Below, one piece after another: positions 21,345 through 31,457 of a DNA stretch of 64,000 nt; the first letter of the stretch is position 1; every line of letters starts with the position of its first letter. Below the pieces are notes generated by a model. That model ran no database searches. It was given only the letters and a program-made list of their open reading frames with translations, and was not told the DNA's origin. The DNA is from Patiria pectinifera (taxonomy: Eukaryota; Echinodermata; Asteroidea; Valvatida; Asterinidae). Position numbers and translations under genes: made by a program. The stretch is taken from positions 32,853,916-32,917,915 of the forward strand of contig CM057148.1 in NCBI GenBank assembly GCA_029964075.1, in the 5' to 3' direction.

Positions 21345-21939
21345 AAAACAAGAAGATAAAGAATAATAGTAAGTTCTTACAATAATGCGGTAGATGTTGG
21401 GCTCAAGACCCAACACCTAATAAATAGCAACAAGAAAACTGACCCCTGTTACAAAATGCACACAAGCAAGATGACTAATGCAACGAAGCCCAAATCATGT
21501 GAAAGTCCCCACCAATTAAATGCAACAAGTATGTGAATAAACTAATGAGGATGATGAAATCAGTTTTTTTAGTAAAGTAATTGCCGAAGATTCCTAAGGA
21601 AAACAGGTAGAGTGTCCAGTACTACAGAATCCCTAATATGAGATGGAAATTGGTTCCAAAGTCTTAAAAGATAACGAGTAGGAGAATGATAACAAGCTTG
21701 TGTACGAGAAGGCAGATGACGGAAGGTAAGGGATTCTGGATGATGTGAATTTATGAGAACATTGTCGTTGATCGACTCAAACCTGCAAACACCAGATAAA
21801 CATTTGAAAACAAAAGAGCATAGTAAATAAGCTCTTCTAGATGAAAGAGAAGTCCAGTTTAAAGGGAAAATACAACATTTGCAAACATCAAAAAATAAAA
21901 CTACCAAATCGTTTTGAAATACCTTGCTGGACTGTTAGT

Positions 21940-22330
21940 GAATGACAGTGTAAAGTACCTGTAAAATCATGGCACCTGGTATACTGTCATTTTCAAGAAA
22001 AGTGCTATTTTTGTATCAATTTCCAACGCTGGACGGCCGACTGTGTTGGAAAAAAACTGGCTTTTTTTTCAAATACTGGCCCCAATTGACCATCGCACTT
22101 GTTTGCAATCGATTACACACCTATGAACGGGTACAAGCCAGCTAGATTGGTTCCCTGACCTTACAATTCCCCAATGTATGTAAACTGCTCTGTTTCTTCT
22201 TATATGGAGTCAGGGAACCAGACTACAGGAAAATGATTGTTTTTCTTGGTTTTTATAGCATTTTCGAACCCAAAACCTCAAAAAAGTCAGTGTAACTATA
22301 TTTGCTATATATTTCCAACCCCCCAATTCC
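21940..22330 (-). repeat. dispersed repeat inserted in the LINE
   Basis: About 390 bp interrupt the reverse transcriptase C-terminus. The same sequence recurs in inverted orientation at about 63222-63640. Shared marks are GGAGTCAGGGAACCAGAC (22206-22223), CTAGATTGGTTCCCTGACC, ATGGCACCTGGT and TTTTTCTTGGTTTTTAT. Inside are two opposed GGTTCCCTGA pieces, suggesting a foldback-prone element. It encodes no protein. Confidence 0.65.
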
Positions 22331-24703
22331 ATCCATTTTTTCACCGCATCTTAGTTTAAAAGTAGTGCGGGTGGCAGTGCATTGTAGGCACTCTATCTTT
22401 TGCTGTTGAGAGAGAGTGTGAGTACCCCACGCTGGAATGCCATATTCCAGGATAGGCAGGATCAGAGATTTGTAAAGGCAGAATATGGCTTTGAGTTGAT
22501 GCTCCGCCAGCAATAGTACGGATGAAACCCAGGAGGCGATTTGCACGTGAGACAAGTGAGTCAATATGGGAATTCCATTGAAGATTGGAGCTAATAGTGA
22601 CACCTAAATATTGAAAAGAGGTAACAGTAGACAGGGCAGCATCACCAAGTGTGTAAACTGGAGGATGGATATTTTTGCTTCTGGTGACGTGCATAATCTT
22701 AGTTTTGGTTGTATTGAAGAGCATGTCATGATTTTAAACAACAGTCTTGCATATACATGTAGTTGTTCTGCAGCTGAAACTCATCCTCAACCGACCGGAT
22801 GACTCGGAAGAGCAAAGCATCGTCAGCGAACAGAACACAGCTAGAGGAGACACAGTCGGGAATGCTATTTACAAACAGGTTGAATAAAGTGGGTCCAAGA
22901 ACGCTACCTTGAGGAACACCAGATGAAACACTGACCCATGAGGAAACACTACCCTGGAAAAGAACACGCTGCTTCCTGCCAGTCAAAAATGATCTGACCC
23001 AACGCCAGACCACACCCTGGATGTTGTAAACCGATGAAAGTTTACTAAGCAGGATATGGTGTGGCATCCTGCCTTTGACATGGCGTGGCACACCAAGAGT
23101 CAGTGCCCATTGATGCATTACATTGACGAGTTGGGTAACACAGCTTCGACGTTTAGTGAAGCCCTGTTGATTGCTGTTCAACGACCCAAAGATACCCACG
23201 TGATCTGTTTTAGCAGCCGCAACAGCATGCTGTAGAATTTTACACAGAACGGATGGATGTCAGTGCAACAGGTCTGCAGTTAGACAGAATGGATTTATTG
23301 CCCTTTTTTAAAACTGGGGTAATGTTTGCACATCGCCAAGCATTGGGTAATTTTCCTGAGCCTACAGAGGTGTTGAATAGCAAGCACAGAGGAATGGATA
23401 TTTGACAAGAAATCTTTTTAATATGCCAGGAATAATGCCATCAGGGCCGGGAAATTTATTGGTGGGTAGATTACGTATAATAGAATTAATCTTACCTACA
23501 GGCACATACAGTTCTGAAAAATCAGGCAATGGCAGTGAACAAGGAGTTGGGAACCAGACCATCAGGGTTATACATGTACATGGAGGAAAAGTATGCATTG
23601 AAAGCGGATGAAATAACACCAAGTTGAGATAATTTAACATTGTTATGAGTGAATACAGGAGGTGGCGGGGATTGTTTACGACAACGGACAAAAGACCAAA
23701 ACCTTCACCTGTTATCAAGTGAGGAAAACATGTCATTTATATATTTCCAATAAGCTTTCTGAATGATTTTGTACAAATGCCAGTTCCTTAGCAAACCGGA
23801 TCTACGAGCAAATCTAAAGAGTTAATGCTTTTTGTTGATGAGCTTTTTTAGTTCTGTGGTGATCCAGGGTGTAAATCTGGTTTTACACCTTGTTGTGGAA
23901 GGAATTGAGTCCGGTACTGTGGCGTCAAGAAGATCCATAAAAGTTTCACACCATGAGTTGGGATCAAATGGGTCCAAGAATGCAGACCAGGGTATGAGGT
24001 GGATTAGTGTGCCAAGGTGTACAAAATCCTCACGATGAAACTGTAAAAAAAAAAAAAAGAACGCAGAAGAGCTGGTCTAGGTCATAGGTGGAGGTTTATT
24101 GGAACGAAACACAATGTGTACAACCAGGTGGTCAGTAGAGATGGAAGCAAAGCGGGCAGGGCGATTGGAGAATACCAGGTCTATAGTGGATCCAACAGAT
24201 AAATTGTCAGGATGAGTAGGATGTGTAACAGAGGTGACAAGTTGTTCAAGAGAGAAGTCAGACGAAATCTCCAACAGTCTGGTGCGATGGGGGCTCGATC
24301 TTTCAGATCAAAATGAGGCATCTGTCAAAATTGTCCATATTTACATGTTGAAGAACATCTCTGAGCTTTGGCCAGTAAGAAGCACTTGATGACGGTGGAC
24401 GGTAGATTAAGCCTACTAGCCAGGATTCACTTGCAAACCTCACAGATGCCCACATGAGTTCCATATTGTCCTGCTCAAGATTGCCCAACCTACATGGTGA
24501 GGTAGCCCAATAATGGAGTCATTGTTGTGAGGTGTGAGCCAGGTTTCCGTGAAGAATAGAATATCTGGGAGCTGATTCAGATGCAAATTGGCTAGCAGTT
24601 CGGGCCCTTTGTTGCGAAGACTACGCGCATTGCTTAGAATACAGAATATGTTTTTATGATATGGCTGATCGCGGAAATAAATACCGTGATCAGGCCCGAT
24701 GTC

Positions 24704-24727
24704 AGGTCCAGGATTTAGTTCAATATC
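24704..24727 (-). other. 2A-like ribosome-skipping motif DIELNPGP
   Basis: The minus strand reads LIACSDIELNPGP, matching the consensus D(V/I)ExNPG-P, at which ribosomes skip a peptide bond between Gly and Pro. It precedes the endonuclease domain of the LINE, so it would separate a short N-terminal leader from the endonuclease-reverse transcriptase polyprotein. Such 2A sequences are known in non-LTR retrotransposons of sea urchins and other marine invertebrates. Activity is inferred from the motif only. Confidence 0.8.
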
Positions 24728-25644
24728 ACTGCAGGCAATCAGTGTGTAAATCAAAAGGTAGGAATCCCACGAGAGGGAAAATCACGTTTGAAATTCCCGC
24801 CCCCAAGGACCACAGTCTGAGACCCACCTGTGGTCGGTAATTGCAATCCACATCCAAGATCTTGCAGCATGAAATCAGACAGATCTATGTGAATCCTGCT
24901 ACTGATTTCAATCAGAGTCGAGCCAACAGGATCCAGAGTGTTCTGATAACCAATGGTAACAATATGGGCTTCTGGCTCAAGCCAAGTTGACAAAAAACTA
25001 ATCAAAATTCAGAGAGCCAAACAGAGGGATGTGCATGTTCACTAATCTAATGTTTTACTGGAAACTTATAAACATATTAAATGTAAAGTATGAAACTCTA
25101 GGGGACGGAAAAATTAATTAAAAAAAAAACTTCTATAGCTTTATCTCATAACTAATAATTTTGCAAAATGGAGAAACTTATCCCCATTTGAATCCAACTC
25201 ATTGATTTTTGTATATATCAAGTCTTTAGATGTAGACTGTTGAATCGGTGTTCGGTAGCTGATGGCCGATGGATGAGTGGGTATGACAAAGCCATAGCAG
25301 GTATGACAAAGCCATGGCGAAAATGATAGAAACAAAATCCGTATGAAGCTCTGCTATTTGGAGAACACATCTTGTTTCCAAGAAGTAAATCTGTACCGGG
25401 TACTTTATATAGTATACAGGTGACAACAACAGAACATACGATTCGGTGAGCTTCCGGGTGTGTCTGGGTAGAATTAAAAAAAAGGCTGATGAGGATGAAA
25501 AAAGTCTGTTAACTTTGGTTGGAGAATTCCCAACCACAGAGCATAGGGCTGAACCAGCTATGACTCTTGGTTAGGAGGAGAGGAGGGTGAGGACGACATG
25601 ACAGAACTACACATTGATGTGAACTCTTGTTACATTTGGTAATG

Positions 25645-25770
25645 TAGTAACAAACGGATAACGTATCACCAACAGATAATGTCACAAAAATTGACCGATA
25701 CTGTATCACTAACTGATAATGTAACAACAAATTGATAATGTAACAACAAATTGACTGAAAGTGTCGTAAA
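25645..25770 (-). repeat. inverted block of the 40-bp minisatellite
   Basis: Units such as ACGGATAACGTATCACC, GACCGATACTGTATCAC and AACTGATAATGTAACAAC are the reverse complement of the array that starts at about 25840. The two blocks face each other across about 70 bp, making one large inverted repeat built of short tandem units. Confidence 0.7.
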
Positions 25771-25839
25771 TGTTACTATACTCTTCTTCTTTTTTTTGGT
25801 GATTTGTTTTCGGTTAGATATTTTCAAAAATTACATTAT

Positions 25840-26400
25840 TCCGTCGACACGTGATACATTATCGGCTAGAAATTGTACTACTCTATTTTTGTTGCATTAT
25901 CCGTCAATTTGTGTGACATTATCAGTTAGTGAAACAATATCCGTCAATTTGTGTGACAATATCGGTTAGTGAAACAATATCCGTCAATTTGTGTGACAAT
26001 ATCGGTTAGTGATACAATATGCGTCAATTTGTGTGACAATATCGGTTAGTGATACAATATCCTTCAATTTGTGTGACATCAGTTAGTGATACAATTTCCA
26101 TCAATTTGTGTGACATTATCAGTTAGTAAAACAATATCCGTCAATTTGTGTGACAATATCAGTTAGTGATACAATATCCGTCAATTTGTGTGACAATATC
26201 GGTTAGTGATACAATATCTGTCAATTTGTGTGACATTATCGGTAAGTGATACAATATCCTTCAATTTGTGTGACATCGGTTAGTGATACAATATCCGTTC
26301 ATTTGAGTGACATTATCAGTTAGTCATACAATATCCGTCAATTTGTTTGATATTATCAGTTAGTGATACAATGTCCGTTGGTTACATGTACATTATCCGT
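25840..26400 (+). repeat. 40-bp minisatellite
   Basis: About twelve units of a 40-bp repeat, typified by CCGTCAATTTGTGTGACAAT followed by ATCGGTTAGTGATACAATAT, run from about 25902 to 26380. Degenerate units occur on either side. Occasional units are shortened by two or three bases. There is no spacer, leader or nuclease gene, so it is not a CRISPR array. Together with the facing block at 25645 it resembles the tandem-repeat arms of foldback-type transposons. Confidence 0.8.
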
Positions 26401-26599
26401 TGTATGTAACACAACCCCCAGGACATTTGGATACCTCAAAAATAAAGAGCAGCTGAAGGGTTTGGAATTATTAACGATTATATAGTTTGTATTTTTGGAA
26501 TCAAAATACATTGACATGGACTGGTAGAGCACATGGTGTAAAGGAAGTATTTTTTATATATTTTTATTTATTTATCTATTTCTGGTAATGAAACCAAGG

Positions 26600-26862
26600 A
26601 TTCCTCAAAAGCGCCCTAGGCACTGTAGCTCGCAAGCCTGATGAAACCTGTAGAGACGAGACGATGAGAAGAAATTACAGTTTTGGAGGTGGGAGGAAAA
26701 CCCCAGAAGAATATTCTGGGGAAAACCCACGGAATCAGGTAGGGACTGAAAACCCGATCCACATATTGGCCCAGGCGGGATTCGAATCTGGGTCACAGCG
26801 GTGGAAGGCGAAGAAAGTACTGCTATGCCAACCTGACTCCCCTGTCCAGTGCCTAACCAATT
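26600..26862 (-). mobile_element. tRNA-derived SINE
   Basis: The minus strand begins with a tRNA-related head. An A box, TGGCATAGCAGT, is at 26830-26819, and a B box, GATTCGAATCC, is at 26788-26778, about 42 bases downstream, as in RNA polymerase III promoters. It is followed by a conserved-looking body with CCGTGGGTTTTCCCC and GGGGTTTTCCTCCCACCTCC. The promoter is the internal Pol III type. The tail and target duplication cannot be fixed. The B box keeps the invariant TTCGA core. Confidence 0.65.
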
Positions 26863-28279
26863 ATTGTCTTTACATATTAATTTACTGTTTTTGACACTTT
26901 TAAAATGGTTCACTTCACACATTTAAATACAACTTCATGGAGTTGTTACGAGCAAAAATGTACTAAGCACTGAAAATATGAACCCAGCAGAAATAGTTAT
27001 TGGCGTCAATGCTTTGCAATGTATGCTGCTTGTGACTGACTGGCAGCGGTTTTTGCTTAACAATATTATCTGCTGAGAAGCTCCATGAGTCAGGTCAGTC
27101 AAGTCAAGATCACTAGCACAGTACACTAACTAAAAAAGATTCCTGTAGCTAGTTTTTATCTTATGCAGCTACAAAGCTATTTGAGATGAAGAGACAGTCT
27201 GTGAGTTAATCAACAGATTTGGGTAGCAGCCAATCACAGAGGGCAGTATTTGAGGGAATCAGCATTTTCATTCGAAATATGCACGTAGATTGCTTTTGAG
27301 CCACATGCATTATTCATTCTTAACACCTCATCAGCCTGGTTTGCGTATTCGCACAGCCAGAGGTTTGTGAAGGAATGTACACGTAACCCATGTACGAGGG
27401 TACATGTATGTACAGATACATGTACAAGTATGTTTGAATGTTTTCAACCAGCTGTGCGCATGCGCAACACGCAGCGCTATCAGTGGACCCCAACATCCTT
27501 TACAGGTTTGCCACAATGATATGTTAAAAAACCCTTTGGTTTGCATGTAATTCTTTTGAAGTCACAATTTTAATGAGACAAAATGTTACTTAAAATTAGT
27601 ACCCCCATAAAAATGTTTCAAATATGCACAACTCTCAGTCAGATGTTTAAACCTTTGCAGAATGTGTTCCAATCTTCCATACCTACCGAAAAAAATGAAC
27701 GAGTCTTCTAATTTATGTGTAGTGATGATGTTGCATGTGCATTGATGAATAAATGCACACAGGCTGGGGAGGGGATCTCACACGCTGGGGAGGGGATCTC
27801 ACACTTGGGGGGGGGGGCGGGTATGTGCTCATGGCAGATTGATCAAGTCGGACTTCTTGACTTTTGATGTACATGTAATATGCATGCACATGTTCTGTAC
27901 ATGAACATGTATATTTTGTACTCGACTTTACAGTTTGTTCGAGCATTGTTATACGGCACTGAAGTACATTGTAGCACACAATGGCAGTTGTTGGGCGTCT
28001 GGAAAGATAGTGATGGAATTAAGGGCTATTTGTGGTATTAATGGGTGGTGTTACATCCGATTTGAGAAGTCTACCTCTATAAGTTGTCACAACCACATGC
28101 AGTCACAACATAAAATGACAACACTTTAATGCATATGTGAGCATGCAGTTGCATCTATAGGCAAATTTTGAGTGCGACAATTTTCTCTTTTATGGTTATA
28201 TAGATATATAAAGGAAAGTTTCACACAGAGCTTCATACATTCAATTAACTGTACCAAACTATTTGTGCTTCCTTTTCAG
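26863..28279. other. intron, mostly unique
   Basis: AT-rich intron with many TACATGTA-type palindromes (27390-27430, 27870-27915). A 25-bp near-duplicate GCTGGGGAGGGGATCTCACA unit at 27760-27805 is followed by a G run. No gene recognised. Confidence 0.5.
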
Positions 28280-28309
28280 CAAGAATGATCGATCAATGAA
28301 GACATTAAT
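28280..28309 (+). CDS. MADD: candidate 30-nt in-frame MADD microexon
   Basis: A good acceptor (GTGCTTCCTTTTCAG) and donor (GTGAGC) bracket 30 bases. The exon at 6712-6820 ends with AG and the one at 31277 starts with T. Inserting these 30 bases gives AGC AAG AAT .. and an ATT junction, adding KNDRSMKTLI without a stop and without changing frame. It lies 3 kb upstream of the next certain exon. Splice sites and frame support it. No conserved counterpart is recalled with certainty, so it is a candidate cassette exon. Confidence 0.5.
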
Positions 28310-28670
28310 GTGAGCATTTCAAGTGTAGTAATTATATTAGTAATGAAACATGAAGCATACATGTACTAGCTCTCCTTAGCCTTGCCTCAACAACTGTGCA
28401 TCATTGCATGAAAGTGCATTTTAAATGTGTCAGCTTCACACGGTGTGCTTGTCATGCACTTGGTTTTTCATTTTGCTTACAACAAAAAAAAGTGATTTCA
28501 TCCTGTATTCCTGTACACTCATCATCTGAAATTATTTTTGATGTGCTGTCTACTCAAACTCAAAAAGTCAAATGCAGTGTCCGTTGTGTCATCTACACAT
28601 GTACGGTAACTGTCTATTTTGATATGTACATGTATATGTTAGTGTGAATAGTGTCATTGTTAACATCTGG

Positions 28671-29103
28671 CATTCATAAAATACCATGGACAGTTTACCC
28701 CCATTCCTATTGGTCGAGAGCCCATCACGTGGCCACTTTTAATTGGTTGATAAAGACATGGCTGGCTGGTCTTAAACACTTTTGCAGTGTCACATGAAAT
28801 TTGGACTCCTATGAAATCCGGTGCCAGCACGTTTTCTTTTGGTTGCTTCTTCACAATCCTCTCGTAGGCATGTGCAATACTACCAGTGAGTCAGTATTTC
28901 ATAGTGCTAAATTCACACTACGCTGGTACATCTGTGTTGTGTGCCACATCACGCAGTACGCTCGACGTGCGCGCCAATCTCCACATAAGGAGTTGTTTAC
29001 CAGAGGGCCTTACCATTGTATAGCTAAAGGGGTGTTTTGTTGAATGAAATCATTGGAAAATTTATAATTTTTGACTTTTTTTACCAGAAGGTATTTATGA
29101 ATG
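28671..29103. mobile_element. TIR element with CATTCATAAAATACC ends
   Basis: CATTCATAAAATACC (28671-28685) and GGTATTTATGAATG (29090-29103) form imperfect terminal inverted repeats around 433 bp. Inside the left end CTATTGGTCGAGAGCCCATC is followed by ACGTGGCC, the phrase shared with the 15332-16100 element. It is a non-autonomous DNA transposon of the same family. Confidence 0.6.
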
Positions 29104-30485
29104 GGTTTCGCTCGGGTAATTATCAGCACCCAGACTGCAACCAGTCTTAAGAGCCTTTAATACAGTCTCCCTATCACACATTTATTCCCGTATTTAAGTC
29201 CTTTCCATTATCGTATAAAATGAACAAATATTGATTGCATTCATCAATACATTATCAATCTTGATTCACTGAAGTTTAAATTATAGTAGTTAAATAATCA
29301 GTTTGGTTTGTGCTAAGAGCATGTTAAAATAAACTTGACAATAATCCAGTTCTGTATTTCACCTGTGCACGTGCACATTAACATTTGACAATTTTCAGGA
29401 TTCAAAACAGCAGGTTACCAGTATGTGCGCTCAAATCCATCTGATGTTGGATGAATAGTGTCCTTTTTTTGTAACCCCACCATGCCCACCTTCCCAGCTC
29501 CCCAAACATGTTCCACAAGGTTCTTGGAAACAGTGATGCAGTTTACCCACTTTTTGTTGTTTTTAACAAAATATCATTTCAGGTACCCAAGGTCATAAAC
29601 CTGCAGACCTTTCCAATATCTTCCCAATATGTTCAACAGATGAATATGTATAAAGAAATATAGATCTTGTACTTTTGCAAAAATTGCATGTAATCAACTC
29701 CATGCCTATTAATCAATTTACTGACCTCAAATGGAGACACCAAATAAAGGAATGCAGCTTGATATATGTATATTTTTGTACTTTTTTTCTTCTTTGAATA
29801 GTATTTATTGAAAATATTCATATACACACATACCATATTTGCATTTTCTTTTTTTACAAGATGATTGTATGTATTGGGTTTTGCCCTTCACTCACGTCAT
29901 TTCAAAAGCACTGCACACTGGGGCTTTCCTGGGGGGTTACAAGAACAAAATGGAGCCCATGACCTCCTTTGTGGTCCTTTGAGGTTGTGGTTCAGGTCCC
30001 AAACGCTTGTATATTACTTATAACAAGCCCCATAAAAGCACTTGGCTCCTATGGAATTATGTTGGTGAAGGGCAAACCCAGTATTGGATTTACATGACTC
30101 CCACACAACAACTTGCATCATAAAACAAAGCTTGTTCTTTGTTGCACTATCCTATTTGAGAGCTCATTGTGAAATACATGTGTATCGCCTCTCTGTCCAT
30201 CATGTACCTTTTTTCACCAATATTACTTAACTGTCATTCCATTTAGCCTTTTACTTTCTGTCTACAGTGATATTAATGAACTGACATACATGTATATATA
30301 TATATGATATAATACACTTGATCTGATTTTAATTTGACCATTTCTGAATCTGATTGTGCTATTGTGCCTGGCAGGAGTCAATTGACTATACAACACACGG
30401 CTCCCTTGTTCCTTTCATTATACATTGTATGTGCACTTGTATTTTCTTATTGACTTTGGCAGAGTGTATTGTAAAAGACTACTAA
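29104..30485. other. intron without recognised features
   Basis: AT-rich, with a short (TA)n at about 30293-30306. Open frames are short and give no domain. Nothing supports a gene or a defined mobile element. Confidence 0.5.
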
Positions 30486-30864
30486 GGCCCAAAAAAAAAA
30501 AGTCTCCGGTTTCTGGTATGCGCGCGCGTCGCCGTAGCCATGCGCGTCGGCAAAATGAAAAAAAAATTTTCAATACAAGATGATGGTTCAAAACCGCCAA
30601 ACTCACTGGTTTGACTGGAATTCTACTGCTGCACAATTTTAACGTGTTTTTAGAAGGGATTATGATCGAGAATAAGATTTATGTGGCCTCTCTGGACTCC
30701 CATATATTTGCACTAAGTTTAGTCGGGCACCATTTGCAGTCATCAGCCGACATTTGAAGCCAAAAAAAAAAAAAAACAGGTTAAAAAAAAAAAAAAAAGC
30801 CGCGTCGCCGCACCACTTTTGGGGCAAGCTCCATACCAGAAACCGGAGACTTTTTTGGGGGGCC
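30486..30864. mobile_element. Harbinger-like MITE, copy 1
   Basis: Ends GGCCC-A(n)-GTCTCCGGTTTCTGGTATG and its inverse (CATACCAGAAACCGGAGAC, T run, GGGGGGCC) bound 379 bp. TAA flanks both sides (30483-30485, 30865-30867). A 3-bp TWA duplication next to GGC-type ends fits PIF/Harbinger. It is related to the copy at 47920 but lacks about 260-290 bp of its interior. Confidence 0.65.
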
Positions 30865-31276
30865 TAATCATGGTGAATTTAGACAAGATGCACAATTTGT
30901 TTTCAAATGTATGTTGTTCTGATTTCTAGCACTGCAGTGTTACAGCAAATGACTTTCATTGCCAACCGCCGGTAGGCGTGTAGATTTGGAGTAATCAACT
31001 TTGAAAGCCACTTGCTACAGTCTGTTTGCATGGTTCTTAAATGCATCCATGCATGCATTGCTTTCATTCTTTATTCAATTATCTAATTTATGCAACAGGC
31101 ATTGAGATCTGTAAAAACCTCAACATATGATATAATGAGACTGAATAAACAGCGCAAGTTTGTCACTGGCATTACATGTATTCTCTGTCATGGGTAATAC
31201 TTCCAGAATATCAATAATTTGCATGTTGAATGTTAGGTAGTTGACATTATGTAATTCTGTTTCTTTATGCACTCAG

Positions 31277-31457
31277 TGATGACCAACTTTTTATCAAAGA
31301 GATCACCAGAGGGGTGCTTGAAGGCAACAATGTAGGTTGGCTCAACTGGTCTCGCCTCAAGAAGTTAATGCAGAGTGAGAATATGAGAGCGCAGGTTATA
31401 AGTCAGCTATCCCCACAAGAGAATACAACAGTACTAGATGATTACATCGAAGACACG
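31277..31457 (+). CDS. MADD: MADD exon with GVLEGNNVGWLNW
   Basis: The acceptor ends in CTCAG and the donor is GTAAGA. The first base completes the Ser codon begun at 6819-6820, and the exon leaves on a codon boundary. It encodes 60 full codons: DDQLFIKEITRGVLEGNN, VGWLNWSRLKKLMQSENMRA, then QVISQLSPQENTTVLDDYIEDT. The pattern (FIKE..GVLEGN.VGWLN..R.K.L...E..R..V.S.L) is the start of the conserved MADD block after the Ser-rich linker and is one of the most diagnostic parts of the gene. Leu/Ile spacing suggests helices. No catalytic residues are expected. Flanking introns are 24.5 kb and 9.1 kb. Confidence 0.93.

Larger units (their letters stand above)
17101..21419 (-). mobile_element. family D hairpin-ended element, outer copy
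   Basis: On the minus strand the 5' hairpin lies at 21391-21419 (TAG.TGTTGGGC type, imperfect). The 3' end lies at 17101-17130: an inverted subterminal copy (GTGTTGGGCT on the plus strand, 17121-17130) and a 3' hairpin GTTTGTGGGAACAAAC (17101-17116). This repeats the terminal plan of families A-C with a different sequence. Enclosed are TTGATG repeats, a dead piggyBac transposase and a second family D element at about 19270-21344. The match of two 5' and two 3' ends in nested order supports the outer/inner assignment, but the minus-strand end reads CTCTAT rather than CTAG. Confidence 0.45.
21420..25010 (-). pseudogene. CR1/L2-like non-LTR retrotransposon, broken
   Basis: A minus-strand LINE in several frames. 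From 5' (high coordinate) it shows a short leader ending in a 2A-like motif (24704-24727). An APE-type endonuclease start follows (CILSNARSLRNKGPEL, LFFTETWL; 24440-24660), then VGLIYRPPSSS (about 24400) and STIDLVFSNRP (24077-24274). The reverse transcriptase has NKFPGPDGI (near 23450), QQGFTKRRSCVTQL, SSGVPQGSVLGP and the catalytic LFADDALLF (22726-23199). The thumb has FQYLGVTIS (22356-22724), and the C-terminus has RLWNQFPSHIR (21569-21907). Frameshifts and stops separate the blocks, and an unrelated repeat interrupts it at about 21940-22330. An autonomous copy would run about 3.2-3.5 kb. It sits antisense in the 24.5-kb MADD intron. CR1 versus a related clade is not resolved. Confidence 0.82.

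Noticed and set aside
23402..23611. Plus-strand open frames across the LINE (for example 23402-23611, 23832-24038)
   Set aside because: They are antisense shadows of the minus-strand reverse transcriptase and linker.
25840..26400. CRISPR-like array of regularly spaced repeats
   Set aside because: The 40-bp units are contiguous with no unique spacers, the host is eukaryotic, and no cas-type genes are present.
26778..26830. Functional tRNA gene on the minus strand
   Set aside because: A and B boxes are present, but the stems do not form a cloverleaf and the sequence runs into a SINE body, so it is a tRNA-derived SINE.
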